DNA of 5,434 bases from Candidatus Zixiibacteriota bacterium (GTDB lineage Bacteria; Zixibacteria; MSB-5A5; GN15; FEB-12). The DNA lies in the NCBI GenBank assembly GCA_018816665.1, contig JAHIVM010000511.1, forward strand, positions 1-5,434, written 5' to 3'. The position numbers were made by a program, and so were the translations under genes. Shown here in pieces: positions 1 through 5,434 of this stretch (positions are counted from its first letter, which is position 1; each line of letters begins with the position of its first letter). The notes beneath the pieces are model-generated. The model ran no database searches. It was not told where the DNA came from and worked only from the letters and a program-made list of their open reading frames with translations.

Positions 1-1310
1 CGGAGGATCTGCTCACCATGTCCGGCGGCGGGGCTATCTCGGTAATCGCGGCCACGCGGCTGGTGTACGCCGGTGCCAATGCCCAGTTCAACCGGGTAGT
101 GTACGATATCATGCTGCAGGATCAATCGCTGAGCATGTGCGAAGCGCTGTTTGCCGCAAAAGTCATCCGGCAGTATCCCGGACCGACTCCGACGTCCAAT
201 GATCGAGCCTACACGTATTTCGGCGGTCCCTTTGTGAAGCTGGCTATCCCGGAACACCGCACCGAGTTTACGGAACGACCGGACAGCCTGGTAGCCCTGG
301 GTCTGACGCGGGTGAGCGGTCACATTGTCGATGCCGACGGCGCCCCGATTGTCCAGAACGGTACGCTATACGTTGAGGCCTTCGACAGCGACCGGCACAA
401 GGTCTATCGCCTGGAAGGCAGCACCGATACGGCCCTGGCCTATGACCTGCCGGGTCCGTCGTTGTATCGCGGTGCCGTGTCCGTAACCGGGGGAGAGTTT
501 ACGGTCGAATTTATGACCCCTCTCGACATCGGCTACGGCGGCTCAAACGCCCGAATTTCACTGTATGCGGATCTTGAGGCCGGCGATGCTATTGGTCTGG
601 TCGATTCCATCCCGGTCAGCGGCACCCTGGAGACAGTGGCGGATTCCATCGGACCGATAGTCGACTACGGTATTCTCGGTCACGATTCATTCGTAAGCGG
701 AGACGTGGTGGCGATCTCCGAGACCCTCGAAATCAGCCTCACCGATTCCTCCGGGATAAACCTCTCCGATGGTCTTGGTCACGGGATCACGCTGACACTC
801 GACGGTGATGCCGAGGGTGCGCAGAACCTGACGGGGTTGTTCGAATATGATCCGGACAACTTCATGACCGGTCGGTTGTTGTTCCCGCTCTCCGAACTCG
901 AGGTTGGCACGCATACAGTCAAAGTGAAGGCCTGGGACAACGCCAATAATATGGGCAGTGTTGAGTTTTCGATCGAGATCGTGGAAGCCGGACATTTCCA
1001 GATCAGCGAACTGCTGAACTATCCGAATCCCATGTCCGATGCCACCACGTTTTACTTCGGCCTCACTCAGCCAGTGAGCGGCCTGACCCTGGAGATTTTC
1101 ACACTGTCCGGCAGGAGCATCTGGAAAACCAGCCATGCCAACCTTGCGGCCGATCAATATCCCAACAGCAATCTGCAAATCGTCTGGACCGGGCGCGACT
1201 CCGCGGGAGACCGCGTCGCCACCGGTGTGTACATATACAAGGCCTCGGCTTCCCCGTATAGCGGGGGCGAGGCGTTTGAGCAATTCGGTAAATTAGTGGT
1301 TGTCAATTAA
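1..1310 (+). CDS. porU: PorU-like T9SS C25-family (gingipain-type) peptidase, C-terminal part (5' partial)
   Basis: The reading frame is open from the left edge (first full codon at base 3), so the gene starts upstream. The ATG at base 18 is an internal Met just before a conserved strand. Bases 24-68 encode GGGAISVIAATRLVY, the last strand of the C25 caspase-like fold. Bases 210-251 encode YTYFGGPFVKLAIP, matching the family's 'YfGDPalrLayP' motif with Gly where Asp is usual. PorU-specific beta domains follow: PLDIGYGG (519-542), then DSSGINLSDGLGHGI and its continuation (744-806), then an Ig-like stretch with KAWDNANN (about 909-965). The C-terminal domain starts at NYPNP (1017-1031) and contains WTGRDSAGD and GVYIYKA (1185-1244), the T9SS type A / FlgD-like sorting fold. 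In known systems PorU sits on the cell surface with PorV and cleaves the C-terminal signals of cargo, usually keeping its own domain as an anchor. The catalytic His and Cys lie upstream and cannot be checked. A PorV-family gene starts 22 bases downstream, which supports the call. The alternative is a generic C25 peptidase, but the middle domains favour PorU. Confidence 0.88.
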   Translation, partial: EDLLTMSGGGAISVIAATRLVYAGANAQFNRVVYDIMLQDQSLSMCEALFAAKVIRQYPGPTPTSNDRAYTYFGGPFVKLAIPEHRTEFTERPDSLVALGLTRVSGHIVDADGAPIVQNGTLYVEAFDSDRHKVYRLEGSTDTALAYDLPGPSLYRGAVSVTGGEFTVEFMTPLDIGYGGSNARISLYADLEAGDAIGLVDSIPVSGTLETVADSIGPIVDYGILGHDSFVSGDVVAISETLEISLTDSSGINLSDGLGHGITLTLDGDAEGAQNLTGLFEYDPDNFMTGRLLFPLSELEVGTHTVKVKAWDNANNMGSVEFSIEIVEAGHFQISELLNYPNPMSDATTFYFGLTQPVSGLTLEIFTLSGRSIWKTSHANLAADQYPNSNLQIVWTGRDSAGDRVATGVYIYKASASPYSGGEAFEQFGKLVVVN

Positions 1311-1318
1311 TATATTCT

Positions 1319-1322
1319 GGAG
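1319..1322 (+). promoter_or_regulatory. Ribosome binding site for the PorV-like gene
   Basis: GGAG lies 10 bases before the ATG at 1333. It decides between that ATG and the in-frame TTG at 1300. The TTG would overlap the end of porU, would place this GGAG inside the coding region, and would add 11 residues ahead of an otherwise normal signal peptide. Confidence 0.55.
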
Positions 1323-1332
1323 AAACTTCCGT

Positions 1333-4041
1333 ATGCGATCATCACGAGTAATCGTACTGGCCCTGATCATGATGGTGACCCTGGCCATGGCCTCCAATTC
1401 GTATGCCGACGTGTCCAATGCCGCGGTGCTGTTCCTGCGTATCGCCGCCGGTTCACGCGCAGCCGGTATGGGCGAGGCGTACGTGGCTGTTGCCGACGAT
1501 GCGTCGGCGACACACTGGAACCCCGCCGGCCTGGGTAACTATCCGCTGTACAGCGACTGGATAGACGTCAAAGTGCCGGCCGAGCTTCGTCCGCTCACGG
1601 CCATTGCTCCCCTGAGTAAGGGTGGGACGCAGAACTACCTGAGCTACGACGTCTGGGCGTTGAGTGCCAAGGGACTGGTGCGATACGACAACAAGAAGTG
1701 GACCGACGGTGAGGTGTTCAGCACCAAAACCGATGAGACCCTTCGGGACAAAATCAGCTCCTATTTCAACGTGTCTTCCGACGATGCCCTGGCCCTGATG
1801 GCGACTCGTGTCGCCGAGGCAAACAGCCCCATGGCGCTGCAGGACCTTGAAGCCCTGCGGGAATCGATTCTGGCCTCCATACCGGAAGATTACAAGGATC
1901 GCGAACGGATTCAGACCGATCTTGACAGTGCGGTAGCCCTGTACACCGAGTGCCGGGTCAACTGGGAGCGTATCGGAGAGGCCCGCGACAAACTTCGCGA
2001 GGGTATGGAAGACAGTCTCCTGACGGAAGTTGAATGCGATCGTATCAGCGTTGCTATCGAACGCAGTCGCATGCGCTTTCTCCCGGAAGAACTGCACATT
2101 CCGTACGGCGCGTTGTTTACCTCGCCGATTACCAGTATGGTTGCCACCGGCGACATGCTGTTCGTCGGCTCGGCCGACGGGTTGGCCCGTCACAACGGTC
2201 GGAGCTGGGCGTTTTTCACAATCAACGACGGTCTGGCGTCCACGAATATCAAAGACCTGGTCCAGGTAGGTGAGCGGGTTGTTGCCGTTACGGATGTCGG
2301 GCTGAACCTGTTCAACGGTCTGACATTCCGACCGCTCGCAACGCTGGGTGTTGAACTCCCGGAAGGCGATATTGAAGCCGTAGGTGGCAACGCCCACGAC
2401 ATCTACGCGGTTGTGAATCATGAACTGTATCACTACAGCGATCACACGGAACAATGGACAAATCTTCGTCGCTACACCGTGATGAGCGGAGACACACCCG
2501 AGGTCCTGGCCGACCGTATGTCCATCTACAAGAGCCAGGCTGAAAAGGATGCCTATCTCGAGAAGTTCAATCGCCTGGCCGTGGAACTGACCGACGCCGA
2601 AGTGGCCGCTTTGCCGCCCGGCTTGATCGAACCGGCTGTCCAGCCGGCCGCCGATGACTCGACGGACGAGGCAACGGAAGCCGCACCGGTCGTGACCGAC
2701 GGATTGACGGTTGGCGACAACGCCCTCACGCTAACGCCGGGCAAGACTATCAGCATGCCGTTTGCAGCCGAATTCAAGAGCCGGGTCAACGCCATCTTTA
2801 TCGAAAATGGCGGCCGTCTCTGGCTTGGCACCGACTACGGCGTGGTTTACTATGATGACTTCCGCTGGCATACCGTCGGCTACAAAAAAGTGGCTGCCGA
2901 CGCCGGCATGAGCCTGGCCGACCTGGCCGCAAAATACGCCCGGGGAAATGACCCGGAAATCACCGCTCAGCAGATTCGCGACGTCAACGGGTTTGACGGG
3001 GATGAGATACCGGCAGTGGACTCGATCATTGCTCCCTCGAATCCTGCCTCCTGGCCGGTCGCACGAATTGCCTCCAAAGGCGAACACCTGTTTTTTGCCA
3101 CCAGCGAAGGGTTGATCGAATTCGACGGCAAAAACACGTGGTCGGTCAGCGGCGTGAGGGACATGGGCAAAAAAGCCGTGATCGGAATGGCCAGTCACGA
3201 GGTAACCACGTGGATCGGCAGCGATGATCGCCTGGCGGTCCGAGCCCAGGGTCGTTCCGAACTGACCCTGATGCACGTCAACTGGTTGCCGGATCTTGCC
3301 GATGACCTCTACTACGAATTCCTGGGTTTTGTGACGCAGAAAGAGGGCTGGGGGACGTTCGGCGGAAATGTCACGTTCATTTCCTACGGCAAGTTCGTCC
3401 GCACCGATGAAGTGGGTAATATCATCGGTGAATTCGATGCCTTCGATATAGCCTTCTCGCTCTCGTACGGCACGTCATTGAGTACCAAACTCAAGGGCGG
3501 TTTGTCGACGAAGGTCATTTTCTCGCGCCTCTCCCAACAGGGCGCCGGCGAGGAAAAGGGGAGTGGTGAGTCGTTTGGCTTTGCGGTTGATTTTGGTCTG
3601 ATGTACCTGATGTCAAACCGCCTGACCCTGGGCATGGCGATCACCAACCTGGGACCGCAGATGGCGTACATTGACGCCGCCCAGTCGGACGATCTGCCGC
3701 GCAACCTGGCGCTCGGATTCTCCTACAAAATTCTTAACTCCGAGTACAACCAGTTCATCGTCACCGCGGAGGGTAACAAAATCCTGGTCGGTATGAACGA
3801 TCCGTTCAGCACCGAAATCAAGGAGGTTATCTGGAATGCGGGTGCCGAGTACACCTACGCCAACCTGATCTCGGCGCGCGCCGGGTATATCTATGACCAG
3901 GAAGGCTCGATCAAAACGGTTACGCTCGGTATGGGACTGAGCCTGTTTGATCGCCTGAAGTTTGACTTCGCGTATATCCCGAGTCAGGATGATCTGGCTC
4001 TGGCGAACACCATGCGTGTGTCGCTGGGTGTCCTGCTGTAG
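1333..4041 (+). CDS. PorV/PorQ-family outer-membrane barrel with inserted beta-propeller and LysM-like segments
   Basis: The protein has 902 residues; PorV itself is usually around 400. Residues 1-25 are a signal peptide (Arg-containing start, hydrophobic 6-20, SYA|D cleavage) with no lipobox. Residues 30-68 are the PorV-family N-terminal signature, with GSRAAGMGEAYVAVADDAS and NPAGL (63-67). The barrel resumes only at about 643 (ELTLMHVNWLPDL) and runs to the C-terminus through GTFGGNVTFISYG, LPRNLALGFSYK and alternating strands ending VSLGVLL. Residues 69-642 are an insertion. It has seven blade-like repeats of the two-component-regulator propeller type (strand, Gly-Leu, strand, aromatic) at about 107-123, 276-292, 316-332, 357-375, 496-512, 586-603 and 626-637. 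Between blades 1 and 2 lies a charged helical segment (about 133-250). LysM-like segments lie at about 381-476 and 517-571. Known PorV proteins are FadL-like barrels that receive T9SS cargo from the SprA/Sov translocon and hold PorU on the surface. The gene sits directly after porU, which suggests the PorV role rather than PorQ or a transporter. What the insertion does is unknown; it may contact peptidoglycan or other T9SS parts. Confidence 0.85.
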   Translation: MRSSRVIVLALIMMVTLAMASNSYADVSNAAVLFLRIAAGSRAAGMGEAYVAVADDASATHWNPAGLGNYPLYSDWIDVKVPAELRPLTAIAPLSKGGTQNYLSYDVWALSAKGLVRYDNKKWTDGEVFSTKTDETLRDKISSYFNVSSDDALALMATRVAEANSPMALQDLEALRESILASIPEDYKDRERIQTDLDSAVALYTECRVNWERIGEARDKLREGMEDSLLTEVECDRISVAIERSRMRFLPEELHIPYGALFTSPITSMVATGDMLFVGSADGLARHNGRSWAFFTINDGLASTNIKDLVQVGERVVAVTDVGLNLFNGLTFRPLATLGVELPEGDIEAVGGNAHDIYAVVNHELYHYSDHTEQWTNLRRYTVMSGDTPEVLADRMSIYKSQAEKDAYLEKFNRLAVELTDAEVAALPPGLIEPAVQPAADDSTDEATEAAPVVTDGLTVGDNALTLTPGKTISMPFAAEFKSRVNAIFIENGGRLWLGTDYGVVYYDDFRWHTVGYKKVAADAGMSLADLAAKYARGNDPEITAQQIRDVNGFDGDEIPAVDSIIAPSNPASWPVARIASKGEHLFFATSEGLIEFDGKNTWSVSGVRDMGKKAVIGMASHEVTTWIGSDDRLAVRAQGRSELTLMHVNWLPDLADDLYYEFLGFVTQKEGWGTFGGNVTFISYGKFVRTDEVGNIIGEFDAFDIAFSLSYGTSLSTKLKGGLSTKVIFSRLSQQGAGEEKGSGESFGFAVDFGLMYLMSNRLTLGMAITNLGPQMAYIDAAQSDDLPRNLALGFSYKILNSEYNQFIVTAEGNKILVGMNDPFSTEIKEVIWNAGAEYTYANLISARAGYIYDQEGSIKTVTLGMGLSLFDRLKFDFAYIPSQDDLALANTMRVSLGVLL

Positions 4042-4051
4042 ATGATTGACA

Positions 4052-4059
4052 GAGGGGAG
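4052..4059 (+). promoter_or_regulatory. Ribosome binding site selecting a TTG start
   Basis: GAGGGGAG is a strong purine-rich Shine-Dalgarno-like stretch ending 5 bases before the TTG at 4065. The adjacent in-frame TTG at 4062 would be only 2 bases away. There is no ATG between the in-frame stop at 4047-4049 and the signal-peptide-like region, so a TTG start is needed to keep the signal peptide. Confidence 0.6.
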
Positions 4060-4064
4060 TATTG

Positions 4065-5434
4065 TTGACACAGACTGGAAGTCTTCGAACGCTGCTTGCG
4101 ATAGTATTGGTCGTGGTGTTGCTCACCGGCAACGCCACGGCCGATCGTTTGCTGAAGGGCACACCCGTCCCGGCGGACTCCGTGCCGGTACAGAACTTTG
4201 TCAAACATCGTTGCCTGACTCCGTTCGGTAACGATCAACGGATAGGTGGCGATCGCGAAAAGCCGTGGTCACTGCCGTATCGATCGCTGGCCACCGATTT
4301 TGATACTACCATCCACTGCCTGGTGTTGAGGTTCAATTTCCAGCTTGAGGAAACGGATGATCCCAACACCACCGGGCTCGGTCACATGGACATGTCGCGT
4401 CCTCTGGACACGTTGTCCGACTCGGCATACATTGCCCGGAATGGGTACTTGATCGATCCCCCGCCGCATGATGCCAACTACTTCAACGCTCATATGCAGG
4501 CGTTGAGCGAGTACTGGGAGACTGTCTCCGAAGGAAAGATACATCTTACGTGGGATATCTTCCCGCCCGGGGACGACTCGGTGTACCAGTTGCCGTACTC
4601 CATGAGTCATTACGGCGCCTGTGACTTTGCCAATGTCATCGAGGGCCTGGAACAATATTTTATCGACGGTATATCACTGGTCGACACCGCGCACATCCTG
4701 GACCCGGGACATCCAGATATTGACTTCTCGCAGTACCAGGCGCATTTCATGTTTCACGCCGGGTCCGATCGTCAGAATGATATCGGATTTCCCACTACCT
4801 GCAGCGATCTTTTTACCGGGTTCATCCGGTTTGGAGGTGCGTTGCCGGTCGATAACGGCACGCACACCGTTCGCACCGCTTTACTGATGCCGGAAACATC
4901 CATCCAGGATGGTCGCATCACCGCCCTTAACGCCGTCATGGCCCACGAGTTCGGACATCAACTGGGCCTGATCGATCTGTACAGCACGGCTACCTTCCGC
5001 ACGCAACTGGGTGATTTCGCCCTGATGGACAATAACGGTTTCGGTACCGGCGTGGAATTCGCCGGGTTTACAGTGGGAAAGGTATTCGGAACCACGCCCC
5101 TCTATCCCATGGCCTGGTCACGGGCGTTTCTGGGATTGACCGATTTGGTTGAAATCCGCAATGACACCTCCGATGTGCGGTTGCTGGCGGCGGAGCTGTA
5201 CGAACAAACCGGGCCCAAAATCGCGAAGGTCCCGATTACCGATAAAGAGTACTACCTGCTGGAGAATCGTATCACGGAGACCGACGGTCTCCAGACGTTT
5301 GTGCTCCTGGATTCGACTACCAGCGTCATCAAGGGGCCATCGGACTCCACCCGTACACTCACCGGCGAATACGATCAACTGATGCCGGGTGACCTGGGGG
5401 GGATGCTGATTTACCTGGTGGATGAAGCGGTGGC
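4065..5434 (+). CDS. Secreted M6-like (immune inhibitor A type) zinc metallopeptidase, 3' partial
   Basis: The frame stays open to the right edge, giving 456 codons, and the gene continues beyond. Numbered from the TTG at 4065, residues 1-26 form a signal peptide: a short N-region with Arg8, a hydrophobic run at 10-20 and ATA|D cleavage, so the product is exported. The start of the peptidase domain has LVLRFNF (86-92) and YFNAHMQALSEYWETVSEGK (139-158), which resembles the 'YF...yS.Gk' region of M6 peptidases. The zinc motif is HEFGHQLGLID (294-304): His294 and His298 as ligands, Glu295 as general base, and Asp304 as likely third ligand in HExxHxxGxxD. FALMDNNGFG around Met321 is a candidate Met-turn. 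PMAWSRAFLG, YYLLENR (396-402) and GMLIYLVDEAV (446-456) match the later M6 core ('saWskaxLGW', 'yLLEnR', 'GlLIyhvDe'). The peptidase domain is therefore nearly complete at the edge. The gene begins 23 bases after the PorV-like gene, so co-transcription is likely. A secreted protease beside porU-porV may be T9SS cargo, but any C-terminal sorting domain is outside the window. Confidence 0.83.
   Translation, partial: MTQTGSLRTLLAIVLVVVLLTGNATADRLLKGTPVPADSVPVQNFVKHRCLTPFGNDQRIGGDREKPWSLPYRSLATDFDTTIHCLVLRFNFQLEETDDPNTTGLGHMDMSRPLDTLSDSAYIARNGYLIDPPPHDANYFNAHMQALSEYWETVSEGKIHLTWDIFPPGDDSVYQLPYSMSHYGACDFANVIEGLEQYFIDGISLVDTAHILDPGHPDIDFSQYQAHFMFHAGSDRQNDIGFPTTCSDLFTGFIRFGGALPVDNGTHTVRTALLMPETSIQDGRITALNAVMAHEFGHQLGLIDLYSTATFRTQLGDFALMDNNGFGTGVEFAGFTVGKVFGTTPLYPMAWSRAFLGLTDLVEIRNDTSDVRLLAAELYEQTGPKIAKVPITDKEYYLLENRITETDGLQTFVLLDSTTSVIKGPSDSTRTLTGEYDQLMPGDLGGMLIYLVDEAV

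Noticed and set aside
18..20. ATG as the start of the first gene
   Set aside because: The frame is open back to the window edge, and this Met lies directly before the conserved C25 strand GGGAISVIAATRLVY, so it is internal to a longer protein.
687..1283. Minus-strand open frame opposite the PorU C-terminus
   Set aside because: It is a composition shadow of the PorU-like coding sequence, with no recognisable family and no ribosome binding site that I can see.
1300..1302. TTG as the start of the PorV-like gene
   Set aside because: It overlaps the end of porU and adds 11 residues with no benefit. The ATG at 1333 has a GGAG 10 bases upstream and gives a standard signal peptide.
1453..2454. Long open frame on the minus strand
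   Set aside because: It lies antisense to the clearly homologous PorV-like gene, shows no recognisable domain, and is what GC-rich coding sequence often gives on the opposite strand.
2632..2647. Inverted repeat CCGGCTG / CAGCCGG as a terminator hairpin
   Set aside because: It has only a 2-base loop, no T tract follows, and it lies inside the GC-rich codons of an Ala/Pro linker in an intact gene.
4065..4070. TTGACA, a perfect -35 box sequence, as an internal promoter for the protease gene
   Set aside because: No TATAAT-like -10 lies 16-18 bases downstream, and the bases coincide with the likely start codon, so the match is probably chance.

Overview
The window is wall-to-wall coding on the + strand. 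It holds three tightly spaced genes with gaps of about 22-23 bases, each with a Shine-Dalgarno-like site, so it reads as one operon. The first gene is cut by the left edge and the third by the right edge. I see no RNA genes, mobile elements, CRISPR arrays or convincing terminators.

Layout: (1) 1-1310 is the C-terminal part of a PorU-type peptidase of family C25 (gingipain-like), the sortase of the type IX secretion system (T9SS). It carries the end of the caspase-like domain, the PorU-specific beta domains and a C-terminal sorting-type domain. (2) 1333-4041 is a 902-residue PorV/PorQ-family (FadL-like) outer-membrane barrel with a very unusual layout. The N-terminal PorV signature ending in NPAGL is separated from the rest of the barrel by about 570 residues. 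This insertion contains seven blade-like repeats of a beta-propeller, a helical segment, and two LysM-like segments. (3) 4065 to the right edge is a secreted M6-like (immune inhibitor A type) zinc metallopeptidase that starts at TTG and has HEFGHQLGLID as its zinc motif.

Together: in known T9SS, PorU and PorV form part of the cell-surface attachment complex. PorV shuttles cargo from the translocon and PorU cleaves the cargo's C-terminal signal. The adjacent porU-porV pair therefore points to a T9SS-like export operon, with a secreted protease gene downstream that may be a client. The insertion in the PorV-like protein could add a periplasmic, wall-contacting module; this is inference.

Organism: PorU/PorV point to the Fibrobacterota-Chlorobiota-Bacteroidota (FCB) superphylum. 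The fairly GC-rich composition and divergent architecture fit a candidate phylum such as Zixibacteria or a relative better than a typical Bacteroidota species, but the sequence alone does not settle this.
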